Source of the DNA: Candidatus Puniceispirillum sp.
GTDB taxonomy: Bacteria; Pseudomonadota; Alphaproteobacteria; Puniceispirillales; Puniceispirillaceae
Reading direction: 5' to 3'
Assembly: GCA_018668795.1 (NCBI GenBank)
Contig: JABJBD010000084.1
Location: forward strand, 1-52,947
DNA length: 52,947 bases
In this document: positions 16,706 through 25,993 of the stretch, piece after piece
Numbering within the stretch: the first letter of the stretch is position 1
Layout: each line of letters starts with the position of its first letter
Translations under genes and position numbers: made by a program
The notes under the pieces: generated by a model
Told to the model about the DNA's origin: nothing
What the model saw: only the letters and a program-made list of their open reading frames with translations
Databases searched by the model: none

Positions 16706-17863
16706 TCATGCAAATAGATTTGGCGGTTTAGTCGGCGCGTAATGTGAAGCCAACATCCCCTGTAACTTGGCTGACTGAGTTGCCGCATCAAATTCTGCGC
16801 GCAAACGGCGCTGGGCTTTTGCGACCATTGCTGGCACATCAGCCATTGATGCAAAGCGTCTTAGCGCAGTTACCAAGGAGTCGCTGTCATTTTCTAGTGC
16901 CAGAATGCCACTCACATTATCGTTGATAATTTCGGGAATGCCCGCATGATTCGAAGCAATCACAGGGCATCCAGCACGTATAGCTTCGAGTATCACCGTC
17001 GGCAGACCTTCACAGTCTCCATTCGGCGCTTGGTGACTTGGCACAACGACAGCACTACATGACCGCATCCGTAGCGCCAGTTGTTCGGGTGTCTGCCAAC
17101 CCAGAAATGATATATTGGGAATCCCGATTGCCATCTCACGAAGATGGTCTGCATCTGGACCAGTGCCTGCAATATCAAGACCTTTTACAATACCGGTTTC
17201 ACCACTTTGGTGAAGCGCACGCATCGCTGTCAGCAGAACATTGACGCCCTTTTTACCTACCAGCCGGCCAATGAACAATAACCGGCCCTCTCTTGGTGTC
17301 GGGGGTTGCATATCTGCGAGATCAATTCCGATATAATGGGTTACCAGCTTATGTTTGGGAAAGCCCTGTGCCTCCAGCCGTTTTGCCACAAAATCTGACA
17401 CGCATAAAAATCCGTTAGCATATGCTTGAAGTGCCGCCAGCCGCCTTTGATATATAGTCGGCAAAAACCGTTTGCGCTCATGTGTAAATTTGGTTGCATC
17501 ACCACCATGATAGGTCACATAAAGTGGAATATTTAACCGCTGTGCAACTGGCAAAGCCAACGCCCCCCCACGGCCAAAATGCGCATGAAGAACCTGCGGC
17601 CTGAGAGCCTCCAATGATTTATATGACAGTGAAAATCCAGTTTGCTTGAAAATCGACGCGCCTAACATTGTGCGCGCTGTCAGATGCTTTGCACCCTCCA
17701 ACTCATCGGCACGCCAACCAATTTTATTTGCTAGATAGACAGGATTTAACCGATCAAAACTCATATAATGCGATTTAATAAACCCTTCAGAAGGTAACAA
17801 AAGCTTATCCCTGAAAACAAGGCAGGTTTTACCCCCAACATTTTTTTTTACATCAATTGGCAT
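16706..17863 (-). CDS. GT4-family glycosyltransferase
   Basis: GT-B glycosyltransferase of 385 residues. The N-terminal acceptor domain includes HAHFGRGGALALPVA and YHGGD; the C-terminal GT4 domain has GRLVGKKGVNVLL, the donor-binding EGLPTVILEA (E-x7-E motif) and SNHAGIPEII. It would transfer a nucleotide sugar residue to a glycolipid or exopolysaccharide on the cytosolic face. It is not in a polysaccharide cluster: its ATG lies inside the last codons of the Lrp/AsnC regulator gene (11-base overlap). Donor and acceptor are unknown. Confidence 0.85.
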   Translation of the reverse strand: MPIDVKKNVGGKTCLVFRDKLLLPSEGFIKSHYMSFDRLNPVYLANKIGWRADELEGAKHLTARTMLGASIFKQTGFSLSYKSLEALRPQVLHAHFGRGGALALPVAQRLNIPLYVTYHGGDATKFTHERKRFLPTIYQRRLAALQAYANGFLCVSDFVAKRLEAQGFPKHKLVTHYIGIDLADMQPPTPREGRLLFIGRLVGKKGVNVLLTAMRALHQSGETGIVKGLDIAGTGPDADHLREMAIGIPNISFLGWQTPEQLALRMRSCSAVVVPSHQAPNGDCEGLPTVILEAIRAGCPVIASNHAGIPEIINDNVSGILALENDSDSLVTALRRFASMADVPAMVAKAQRRLRAEFDAATQSAKLQGMLASHYAPTKPPNLFA

Positions 17864-18323
17864 TATCGATCTCTGGCAAAGGCAAAGCAGTGGTATATTT
17901 TATTTCTTCCATCGCAAAGGATGAGCTGACATCGGTGAGTTCAACATTTGCAATCAATGTCCGGTAAAACCGATCGTAGGCCTTCATATCGGGCACCACA
18001 ACCCTAAGCAGATAATCAACCTCGCCACTCATCCTGTAAAACTCCACAACTTCAGGCATGTCCGCAACCATATCAGCAAAATTTTTGAGCCAGTCAGCAT
18101 TATGTTTGTCGGTGCGCACGGCCACAAAGACCGACATGCCAACACCCATTTTCTGTGGATCCAGCAAGGCAACACGTTTGCGGATCAGGCCAACTTCCTC
18201 CATGCGCTGTATTCGGCGCCAGCACGGTGTCACCGACAAGCCAACCTTGCGCGCAATATCGGCAACGGGCTGAGCAGCGTTTTCTTGAAGTTCGGCAAGA
18301 ATTTTTCTGTCTGTTTTATCCAT
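17853..18323 (-). CDS. Lrp/AsnC family transcriptional regulator
   Basis: A 156-residue protein with an N-terminal winged helix (DKTDRKILAELQENA to VTPCWRRIQRMEEVGLI) and a C-terminal RAM ligand-binding domain. It starts at the ATG at 18323, where homology begins. Lrp/AsnC proteins are feast/famine regulators that bind amino acids. Its 3' end overlaps the glycosyltransferase start by 11 bases, so the two are co-transcribed. The target genes cannot be told from sequence; autoregulation and control of the flanking betaine genes are possible. Confidence 0.88.
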   Translation of the reverse strand: MDKTDRKILAELQENAAQPVADIARKVGLSVTPCWRRIQRMEEVGLIRKRVALLDPQKMGVGMSVFVAVRTDKHNADWLKNFADMVADMPEVVEFYRMSGEVDYLLRVVVPDMKAYDRFYRTLIANVELTDVSSSFAMEEIKYTTALPLPEIDNAN

Positions 18324-18522
18324 GATGAGAATTCCATTAGTTTTGAGCAAAATTGGCGCCAAGAACGTAACCAAAACGCAAAAAGATTGCTTTTTTCTAA
18401 CACAAATCTACAAAACATGGAAAAAATATCTAAAAATATAGCAAAATGGGTTTTTGACTATTCAGTTCGTTTCATATTTACGCGCTTGCAATCATCAGAC
18501 GCAGTCGGCAATATCTCGCTTC

Positions 18523-19491
18523 ATGGCAGACACGCAATCAGACAACATCATTAAAACAGACCTATCTTGCATACCACAGCCTGCAATTGTGACCAGCAAT
18601 CACTGGCATGATTATGCGCTTATTGATAGCGGTAATCAGCGCAAGTTAGAACGATTTGGGAAATACCGTTTTATACGCCCTGAACCCCAAGCCATGTGGT
18701 CACCGCGGCTTGATGAAAGCGAATGGAAAGCCGATGGCACCTTTATCGCCAGCCATAGCGAGGCTGACAGTGGTGAAGGTGGTGGCTGGAAATTACAAAA
18801 TGATCTCCCGTCAGAGTGGCTAGTTACCTATCAGAATTTGCGCTTTTTTGCGCGGCCAACGCCGTTTCGTCATCTTGGCTTTTTCCCGGAACAGGCCGCG
18901 CATTGGAACTGGTGTGCTGATGCCATCAAACAGCGTATTTCACGCCAGCCCGATACGCCGCCACGTATATTGAACCTGTTTGCCTATTCGGGTGTTGCAA
19001 GTTTGCATGCCGCCGCCGCCGGTGCAGATGTTACCCATCTTGACGCCAGTAAAAAAGCCGTGGCTCAAGCTTTTGAAAATCGCGACGCGTCGGACTTGCA
19101 AAATGCACCTATCCGCTTCATCACTGATGATGCGATGCGTTTTGTCGAACGTGAAATCAGACGGGGACGCCGCTATGATGGAATTATTATGGACCCCCCA
19201 AAATATGGCCGCGGCCCCAAAGGTGAATTCTGGCGCATTGAAGAAGATATGCCAGCTTTGCTAAAGGCATGCAGGAATTTGCTGTCCGACAACCCACTGT
19301 TCATGGTGCTGACTATTTATGCTATTCGCGCATCATCACTGGTCGCACATTATGCTATGGCTGAGGCCGTAAACGGCCTTGGCGGGACTATTACTTCAGG
19401 CGAACTGGCAGTGCAGGAAGAGACCCTCAAAGGGCAGCTTGCACCACGGGTGGTCTCGCAGGCGAATTTTGCGCGCTGGCGCGCTAGCTGA
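18523..19491 (+). CDS. class I SAM-dependent (RNA-type) methyltransferase
   Basis: A 322-residue Rossmann-fold methyltransferase. The SAM site is LNLFAYSGVASLHAAAAGA and the substrate-side motif is IIMDPPKYGRGPKGE, as in the RlmI/Methyltrans_SAM group that modifies 23S rRNA. There is no visible PUA domain; the N-terminal 120 residues (HWHDYALIDSGNQRKLERFG) are typical of an alphaproteobacterial variant. The ATG at 18523 is where similarity begins; an upstream in-frame start at 18454 is less likely. It ends 8 bases before the convergent TrmH-family gene. The precise rRNA target is unknown. Confidence 0.75.
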   Translation: MADTQSDNIIKTDLSCIPQPAIVTSNHWHDYALIDSGNQRKLERFGKYRFIRPEPQAMWSPRLDESEWKADGTFIASHSEADSGEGGGWKLQNDLPSEWLVTYQNLRFFARPTPFRHLGFFPEQAAHWNWCADAIKQRISRQPDTPPRILNLFAYSGVASLHAAAAGADVTHLDASKKAVAQAFENRDASDLQNAPIRFITDDAMRFVEREIRRGRRYDGIIMDPPKYGRGPKGEFWRIEEDMPALLKACRNLLSDNPLFMVLTIYAIRASSLVAHYAMAEAVNGLGGTITSGELAVQEETLKGQLAPRVVSQANFARWRAS

Positions 19492-19499
19492 TAGATGGC

Positions 19500-20330
19500 T
19501 TAGCGTTTGTGGCGCAACGCCTCATATAATGTAATGCCTGTTGCCACTGCCAGATTCAACGAGTCCGATCGACCCAGCATGGGCAGACGTATCAACTGCG
19601 TGCAAGCTTGCATCAACGTCGGCGGCAAACCTGCTTGCTCATTGCCCATTAAAATCATTAAAGCGCCTCTATAATCAGCTTCACGATAATCGATCGATGC
19701 TGGCAAAGCAGTGCCAATAATCTGCCCTTGATTGCCTATCCAGCGCTGGGTGAATTCAAGAAAATCTGATTGATTACATTGCGCAATCTCAACATTAAAT
19801 ATTGCCCCCATGGATGCGCGAACCGCTTCAACCGAATAGGGGTCTGTGCAGTCGTCGATCAGAATGATGCCTTTGGCACCTACCGCATCTGCACTGCGCA
19901 TGATCGTTCCCAGATTGCCTGGATCACGAACCCGATCAAGGGCAATCCATGGCCGCGACAGATCAGGGTAAATACTATCTAAATCAACCCATTTCTGGCG
20001 AAAAGCTCCAAGAAGCATTTGTGGATTATCTTTCCGGCTGATTCGTTGCAAAAGCTTTTCCGACATCGGTAAAGCCCGCCCATCTTCATGATCAAGTGCA
20101 TCCAGCAAACTGCGCACATGCGGCTCGTTTTCTCGGCCTCCCAGAAATGCCAGCCTGTGCATTTCCCAGCCAAGTGCCACAGCTTCATTGCATATGCGCG
20201 TTCCTTCAGCCAAAAACCAGCCTGACTGCCGCCGATATTTGCGTTCATGCAAGGCGCGCAGAAATTTTACTTCGGCATTAGCGGTGCTGGTAATCGATTC
20301 CGGTATATGGATAGAATGTGTCGATTTCAT
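19500..20330 (-). CDS. TrmH/SpoU-family RNA 2'-O-ribose methyltransferase
   Basis: A 276-residue SPOUT enzyme. It has an N-terminal substrate-binding domain (FLRALHERKYRRQSGWFLAEG), then the trefoil-knot motifs LDRVRDPGNLGTIMRSADA, GNEQAGLP and the C-terminal LPMLGRSDSLNLAVATG. It would 2'-O-methylate rRNA or tRNA, probably as a dimer; the target nucleotide cannot be assigned. No strong ribosome site precedes the ATG at 20330. Instead a 14-base palindrome lies three bases upstream. Confidence 0.85.
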   Translation of the reverse strand: MKSTHSIHIPESITSTANAEVKFLRALHERKYRRQSGWFLAEGTRICNEAVALGWEMHRLAFLGGRENEPHVRSLLDALDHEDGRALPMSEKLLQRISRKDNPQMLLGAFRQKWVDLDSIYPDLSRPWIALDRVRDPGNLGTIMRSADAVGAKGIILIDDCTDPYSVEAVRASMGAIFNVEIAQCNQSDFLEFTQRWIGNQGQIIGTALPASIDYREADYRGALMILMGNEQAGLPPTLMQACTQLIRLPMLGRSDSLNLAVATGITLYEALRHKR

Positions 20331-20333
20331 GTG

Positions 20334-20347
20334 TTGCTATGTAGCAA
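20334..20347. promoter_or_regulatory. palindrome immediately upstream of the TrmH-family gene
   Basis: TTGCTA-TG-TAGCAA is a perfect inverted repeat three bases upstream of the start codon, where a ribosome site would be expected. It may be an operator or an RNA hairpin. Confidence 0.25.
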
Positions 20348-20557
20348 AATTATGATGCCGATACCATAGCCACTAAAGATTGAAAAATGTGCAGTCAAAG
20401 CAATATCACCCAGAAAAAGTCGATCTGACTTCTTAACTGCTAATTTTTACGTCAAAAATAGCCTTTATTTATACTTTTTTATTTGGTTTACGGTAAATAC
20501 CCCATAGGGTGATGTTCATATAAGGGCTAAGTCCCGCCGCTTTGAAGGATACCATTG

Positions 20558-21547
20558 ATGAGCGAACAAACCATAAGAACTCTTTTGCGAAATGACGATC
20601 AGAGCGCAGCGCAAAAGATTGGCTTTTTACTTTTAAATGACTTTTCAATGCTTGCTTTTTCAGCTGCAATTGAGCCTTTACGCCAAGCCAACCGCCAAAG
20701 CAACAAAGAGCTTTTCGACTGGGTTATCGCTAGTGTTGATGGAAATCCCAGCAAAGCTAGTAATGGTGTCATCATTTCATGTGATGGCGCGTCTGATATT
20801 CTGCAAAACTGCCGCATGGTATTCGTTTGTGCTGGTGTTAATGTGCGCGCCAACACTGACAAATCGGTACTGAATATGGTCCGCCGCCTTGACCGAAATG
20901 GCGCCGTAATTGGGGCCATTTGCACAGGCACCTATGTCATGGCCGCAGCAGGTTTGCTTGAGGGGCGACGCTGTACTATTCACTGGGAAAATATTGACGG
21001 TCTGGCCGAAGAGTTTCCCGAACTGGAAATTACCAATGACCTGTTCGAGGTTGATGGCACCAGAGTCACATGTTCGGGGGGAACAGCAGCCCTTGATATG
21101 ATGCTTAATTTGATCACGCAAACGCATGGTTCGCAACTTGCTGCCGAAGTATCAGACCAATTCATACATGACCGGATACGCGAACCAACCGACCACCAGC
21201 GTATGGAGTTACGCTCACGAATTGGCGTCAGTCATCCAAAATTACTGGCCGTAGTCAAAACGATGGAAGACAATCTCGAAGAACCACTGGCACAAACATC
21301 AATTGCACGCATCACAAACCTGTCAACACGCCAACTTGAGCGTTTATTCAGAAAATACCTGAACACCACGCCAACGCGTTATTATCTGAATTTGCGGCTG
21401 GCGCGCGCCCGACATCTGTTACGCCAAACATCAATGTCGATTCTGTCAGTTGCGCTTGCCTGTGGGTTTGTTTCAGCGTCGCATTTTTCAAAATGCTACC
21501 GCGAATGCTATGGGCGAACACCACGTGCCGAACGCGCCCCAAACTAG
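20558..21547 (+). CDS. GATase1-like AraC-family regulator (GbdR/CdhR type)
   Basis: A 329-residue regulator with an N-terminal DJ-1/PfpI (class I glutamine amidotransferase-like) domain, about residues 15-190 (FLLLNDFSMLAFSAAIEPLRQAN, GAICTGTYVMAAAGLL), and a C-terminal AraC helix-turn-helix pair, about residues 225-325 (ITNLSTRQLERLFRKYL, SVALACGFVSASHFSKCYRE is split here for length). This architecture is shared by GbdR and CdhR, which activate glycine-betaine and carnitine catabolism in Pseudomonas, so it is a good candidate to control the osmolyte genes in this window. The ATG at 20558 follows GAAGGAT. Ligand and targets are inferred. Confidence 0.87.
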   Translation: MSEQTIRTLLRNDDQSAAQKIGFLLLNDFSMLAFSAAIEPLRQANRQSNKELFDWVIASVDGNPSKASNGVIISCDGASDILQNCRMVFVCAGVNVRANTDKSVLNMVRRLDRNGAVIGAICTGTYVMAAAGLLEGRRCTIHWENIDGLAEEFPELEITNDLFEVDGTRVTCSGGTAALDMMLNLITQTHGSQLAAEVSDQFIHDRIREPTDHQRMELRSRIGVSHPKLLAVVKTMEDNLEEPLAQTSIARITNLSTRQLERLFRKYLNTTPTRYYLNLRLARARHLLRQTSMSILSVALACGFVSASHFSKCYRECYGRTPRAERAPN

Positions 21548-21588
21548 GCATCATCCAAACCATAAAATCTCAATCACTAGGATGATGT

Positions 21589-22002
21589 TTAGCCTGCAGC
21601 CGCTTTAATCGCGCCTAACATGCTGGCAAGCCCGTTTTTACGCGTTGCCGATAGATGTGAATCAAGCCCTATCTCGGTTAGAAAATCGGCCTCTGTATCA
21701 CGTATTTCACTAGCCTCACGACCAGAGTAAACCCGAAGCAAAAGTGCCACCAACCCCTGCACAATAGCGGCATCCGATTCAGCCATAAAAACAAACCTGT
21801 TATCTGCCTGCCGTTCGGTAGCAAAATAGACAACTGACTGACAGCCCCGAAGCCGGTGATCGTCATCTCGATATTGCGCTGGAAAATCCCCTAATTTACG
21901 ACCTTGATCGATCAGTAATTGATAGCGATCCTCCCAATCATCAAAGAATGAGAACTCTTCGACGATGGCTAGGGCTTCTTGCTTGGCTGTATTGACCGAC
22001 AT
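21589..22002 (-). CDS. sufE: SufE cysteine desulfurase activator
   Basis: A 137-residue SufE-domain protein with the sulfur-accepting Cys54 in the RGCQS loop and the helix-rich C-terminus ending LTEIGLDSHLSATRKNGLASM. SufE takes persulfide sulfur from SufS for Fe-S cluster assembly. No other suf gene is present here. It starts 34 bases after the mutB stop on the same strand, so it may be co-transcribed with the mutase genes, which is not a known functional link. Confidence 0.92.
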   Translation of the reverse strand: MSVNTAKQEALAIVEEFSFFDDWEDRYQLLIDQGRKLGDFPAQYRDDDHRLRGCQSVVYFATERQADNRFVFMAESDAAIVQGLVALLLRVYSGREASEIRDTEADFLTEIGLDSHLSATRKNGLASMLGAIKAAAG

Positions 22003-22036
22003 AACACGTTTCCATTTAATTTAGGCTTGCTATTAC

Positions 22037-24208
22037 CTAACCGATATTGCGTCGCCGTGCCAGCAGATCAAGTAGGCGCGATGCCGCATCAATAGATTTT
22101 GTACCTGGCAGAAACACCGCCGCCACGCCAGCCTTGCGCAAGGCTGGAATATCACCGGGCGGAATCACGCCACCAACCACCAATTCGATATGTTGACCAT
22201 CACCTTTATCAAGACGCTGTCGCAAAGCTGGCACATGGCTTAGATGGCTTGCCGCCAATGTTGAAATGCCAACGGCATCAACACCCACCTCAATTGCCAT
22301 CTCATAGACTTCATCCGGACTTTGGAAAAGGGGGCCGATAGTGACATCAAACCCAATATCAGAAAAAGCCGATGCAATAACTTTCTGTCCGCGATCATGT
22401 CCATCCTGACCAAGCTTGGCGACCAAAATACGCGGTGGACGTCCAGTTGCTGTAACAAAGGCCTCAACCCGCTCGGATAATATTGTCAGATCCTCAGCCC
22501 CTTTCATCTGTTGATGCCAAACCCCTTTTACCGCTTTTATGTCAGCTTTATGACGACCAAATTCTGATGCCAGTGCTGATGACATTTCACCAACTGTTGC
22601 TCGGCATCGCGCCGCTTCAATGGCAAAGGGCATCAGATTATCGGATCCCGCTGCAGCATTTTTCAGCGCCGCTAATGATGCCTCAACTTTGGTTTCGTCA
22701 CGTGTGCTTTTAAGCCTTTTCAACTGGGAAATCTGCTGGGCACGAACTACCGCATTGTCGATACGGCGCACTTGCACCTCTTCGTCAATTATATCTGGAT
22801 CTCCATTGCCATCGGAAAACTGATATTTATTGACGCCAACAATCGTTTGCGCACCCGAATCTATCTTGGCTTGGGTAATCGTTGCCACCTCTTCAATGCG
22901 TAATTTTGGCAACCCGTCCTCAATCGCTTTGGCCATCCCACCCATGGCTTCAATCTCATCCATATGGCGGCGACATTTATCCGCCAGATCGCGTGTGAGG
23001 CTTTCAATTAGATAAGAGCCACCAAACGGGTCTATAACATGCGCCATATTTGCTTCATGTTGCAGGTGTAGCTGCGTGTTACGGGCGATTCTGGCTGCAT
23101 AATCAGTCGGTAATCCCAGCGCCTCATCCAACGAATTGGTATGCAACGACTGTGTTTGTCCAGCCACAGCCGCCGCCGCCTCGATACAGGTACGCGGCAC
23201 ATTATTGAAAACATCCTGCGCGGCAAGCGACCACCCCGAAGTCTGGCAATGTGTCCGCAGCATCAAGGATTTAGGGTCTTTTGGCGCAAAATTCCGCTGC
23301 ATGATTTCGGCCCACAACAGCCGCGCTGCCCGCAATTTGGCGATTTCCATATAAAAATTCATGCCGGTGGCAAAGAAAAAGGACAGACGCGGCACAAAAG
23401 CATCAACGTCAAGACCAGCCGCCACGCCCGCTCGCACATATTCCAACCCGTCAGCCAACGTATAGGCAAGCTCCAGATCAGCCGAGGCACCAGCTTCCTG
23501 CATATGGTATCCTGATACAGAAATGAAATTAAATTTAGGCATATGGTCAGCGCAATAGGCAAAAATATCAGAAATGATCCGCATTGATGGGGTAGGCGGG
23601 TAAATATAGGTATTACGCACCATAAATTCTTTCAGCACGTCATTCTGTATCGTGCCTGCCAGCGCTTCTGGCGAAACACCCTGTTCTTCTGCCGCAACGA
23701 CAAACAAAGCCAGAATAGGCAAAACAGCACCATTCATCGTCATCGACACACTCATCCGGTCAAGCGGAATGTCGCGGAATAATAGATTCATATCCAGAAT
23801 CGAATCGATCGCGACGCCTGCCATGCCTACATCGTCAGCGACAAGCGGATTGTCCGAATCATATCCGCGATGCGTTGGCAGATCGAATGCGACCGACAGC
23901 CCCATCTGGCCAGCCGCCAAATTCCGTCGATAAAAGGCGTTAGACTCCTCGGCTGTTGAAAACCCAGCATATTGGCGAATAGTCCAAGGCCGGATCGCAT
24001 ACATGGTTGGATAAACGCCGCGCAAATAGGGGGCAATACCTGGCTGTTGCCCCACTATTTCGGTCATTGGCGCATCCTGCGGCATCGCCATTGACTGAAT
24101 GTTGATCGCTTCGACTGTGTTATATTGTCCGCGATAGTCAGACGTGGCACCGCCTAAGGATACAGCATCAGCAAGGCTTATTTTGGTAAAATCAGGAAAA
24201 TCACGCAT
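22037..24208 (-). CDS. mutB: methylmalonyl-CoA mutase large (B12-binding) subunit
   Basis: A 723-residue catalytic subunit with a TIM-barrel N-terminal domain (YAGFSTAEESNAFYRRNLAAG, SVSMTMNGAVLPILA) and a C-terminal cobalamin domain. The B12 lower-ligand motif DxHxxG is at 602-607 (GQDGHDRG). It interconverts (R)-methylmalonyl-CoA and succinyl-CoA, the last step of propionyl-CoA assimilation. Its ATG overlaps the stop of mutA as TAATG, so the subunits are coupled. Propionyl-CoA could come from AcuI at 51198-52196 as well as from amino acids. Propionyl-CoA carboxylase and epimerase are not in the window. Confidence 0.95.
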   Translation of the reverse strand: MRDFPDFTKISLADAVSLGGATSDYRGQYNTVEAINIQSMAMPQDAPMTEIVGQQPGIAPYLRGVYPTMYAIRPWTIRQYAGFSTAEESNAFYRRNLAAGQMGLSVAFDLPTHRGYDSDNPLVADDVGMAGVAIDSILDMNLLFRDIPLDRMSVSMTMNGAVLPILALFVVAAEEQGVSPEALAGTIQNDVLKEFMVRNTYIYPPTPSMRIISDIFAYCADHMPKFNFISVSGYHMQEAGASADLELAYTLADGLEYVRAGVAAGLDVDAFVPRLSFFFATGMNFYMEIAKLRAARLLWAEIMQRNFAPKDPKSLMLRTHCQTSGWSLAAQDVFNNVPRTCIEAAAAVAGQTQSLHTNSLDEALGLPTDYAARIARNTQLHLQHEANMAHVIDPFGGSYLIESLTRDLADKCRRHMDEIEAMGGMAKAIEDGLPKLRIEEVATITQAKIDSGAQTIVGVNKYQFSDGNGDPDIIDEEVQVRRIDNAVVRAQQISQLKRLKSTRDETKVEASLAALKNAAAGSDNLMPFAIEAARCRATVGEMSSALASEFGRHKADIKAVKGVWHQQMKGAEDLTILSERVEAFVTATGRPPRILVAKLGQDGHDRGQKVIASAFSDIGFDVTIGPLFQSPDEVYEMAIEVGVDAVGISTLAASHLSHVPALRQRLDKGDGQHIELVVGGVIPPGDIPALRKAGVAAVFLPGTKSIDAASRLLDLLARRRNIG

Positions 24209-25926
24209 TAATCAGCCTTCCCTAACAAAATATCAAGCGCACCAATAAGCGATCTGGAACCAGTAATATCCGCCGCCGCAACATATGTAATTTCTGGTAT
24301 ATGATCGGAAATGGCCGCGCGCAGACCAGTAATGTCATCAAGCGAGCTATTGATATAAATTACCACATGGGGTTTAGCCGCGCGCAGATCGCGCTCGGTA
24401 TCGTCGCCATAAACAAGCGTTATGACTGACAAACCACCTATTGCACATAACTGGTCAGTTTGTTTCTTGAGTAGCTGTAATGGCTTCTCCATATCACTAG
24501 CTGGCAAAAGACAAATGATACGCGGCTGCATCACTTCAGCCTTACGGCGAAATTCTTCGATGATTCGGGCGGGGCGAGCGATTATGATCTCATTAGCGCC
24601 CCATCCATCGCTGGCTATATTACCTATTGGTGTCATGTCAGGTTGCACAGTTACGCCCAACATCTTGGCCTTGTTCATAATGAGTGCCTTTTCGGCTTTT
24701 GTCTTGCCATCATTGGCAAAATTGGCAAACACATCATCTTTATAGCATGCCAATGCACCGCCCTGACGTTCCAACGTCTGAAATACCGACCATGCCGCTT
24801 TTGCCAGATCATCAGTGCGCGCTTCGATAAACCCGGAACCACCCGTTGGATCGATAGCCCGCGCGATACCTGACTCTTCGATCATCAATAGTTGTGTCAT
24901 CCGTGCAAGACGACGACCACGGGCACTTTCACCAGTCAGAATATCATGTGCAAAACCCGACAATGCATCTGCATTCCCCAACGCACCTCCAAGCAAAGCC
25001 GTTGTCGAACGAAGCATATTCACATCTTGATCTAGCAGGCTGAACATACGTAATGATGGCGCCGCATGTAAGCGCAAACGGAAGTTATTGGGATCAAGGC
25101 CCAGCCCAGCCATTATACCTGCCCAGCCATGTCGAATTGCACGGCATTTGGCAAGACCTGCATATAGATCAGCTGGCAAGGCGATCGTAACTTCAATATG
25201 CGAGGCAATTGTTGCTGGTGCAATATTCGCAGCCATGGCATGACGTAAAATATCGGCAACTGACGACAGGATGATCGCCAGCTCATTAACCGCACTGACA
25301 CCTTTATTATGCCAATGCCAGCCATTTACCGAAAAAATGGATGTTGGGGTATGCCGCATGGCACGCGTGGCAAGCGTAAAACCAGCCTCCATGATGACAT
25401 CCGGATCAGCATTACCCTCTGCTACAAACGGGTCAAATCCCGCATGCAGATTGGCCTTGCTAAGGTCACCATTTATATGATCGATAAATTTTTCAACAAG
25501 TCGGTATGTATTGACGCCATTGTCAAAATGCACCCCTACCGCAGGCAGAATTACACCATCAAACAAACCATCAAAGTCAATTTCGTCATCCATATCAACG
25601 TGAAGCCAGAGCGACGTCGCACCTTGTTGGACGTCATCAAGCAAAAACCGGTTCATGGCTTTAACATCACCTAAGATATGCAGAGGCTGGCGTACATCCC
25701 ATCCATGCGCCGTCCGCCGCGCAGGATCATGCGACAGACGGCGCACGCTTGTTGCCATATCGCCAGCAAGCTCAGCTGTACCGCCATCATAGAGTGCGTT
25801 GATAATCAGGCCATCTTCGTCGAAGCGCTGCAAGCTATCCAGCGTTCCGCCTCGAAGCATTTTTTCAACCGCGGCAATCCAGTTATCATGTGATGCCGGG
25901 GGAAAACGATTATCAATTGATGACAT
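24208..25926 (-). CDS. mutA: methylmalonyl-CoA mutase small subunit
   Basis: A 572-residue MutA-type subunit. It shares the mutase barrel with MutB (SVNGWHWHNKGVSAVNELA, MLRSTTALLGGALGNADAL) but lacks the DxHxxG cobalamin ligand, as expected for the non-catalytic chain of the heterodimer. The start at 25926 lies 7 bases after AAAGG; an in-frame codon at 25944 is less likely. It is first in mutA-mutB-(sufE). The divergent glycosyltransferase gene starts 67 bases upstream, so both promoters share a short gap. Confidence 0.9.
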   Translation of the reverse strand: MSSIDNRFPPASHDNWIAAVEKMLRGGTLDSLQRFDEDGLIINALYDGGTAELAGDMATSVRRLSHDPARRTAHGWDVRQPLHILGDVKAMNRFLLDDVQQGATSLWLHVDMDDEIDFDGLFDGVILPAVGVHFDNGVNTYRLVEKFIDHINGDLSKANLHAGFDPFVAEGNADPDVIMEAGFTLATRAMRHTPTSIFSVNGWHWHNKGVSAVNELAIILSSVADILRHAMAANIAPATIASHIEVTIALPADLYAGLAKCRAIRHGWAGIMAGLGLDPNNFRLRLHAAPSLRMFSLLDQDVNMLRSTTALLGGALGNADALSGFAHDILTGESARGRRLARMTQLLMIEESGIARAIDPTGGSGFIEARTDDLAKAAWSVFQTLERQGGALACYKDDVFANFANDGKTKAEKALIMNKAKMLGVTVQPDMTPIGNIASDGWGANEIIIARPARIIEEFRRKAEVMQPRIICLLPASDMEKPLQLLKKQTDQLCAIGGLSVITLVYGDDTERDLRAAKPHVVIYINSSLDDITGLRAAISDHIPEITYVAAADITGSRSLIGALDILLGKAD

Positions 25927-25993
25927 GATATGCCTTTGTCTCATATAGTTCGTGCAAAGCTAACAGCCACGATTGGCCAAATCAAGGATACCC

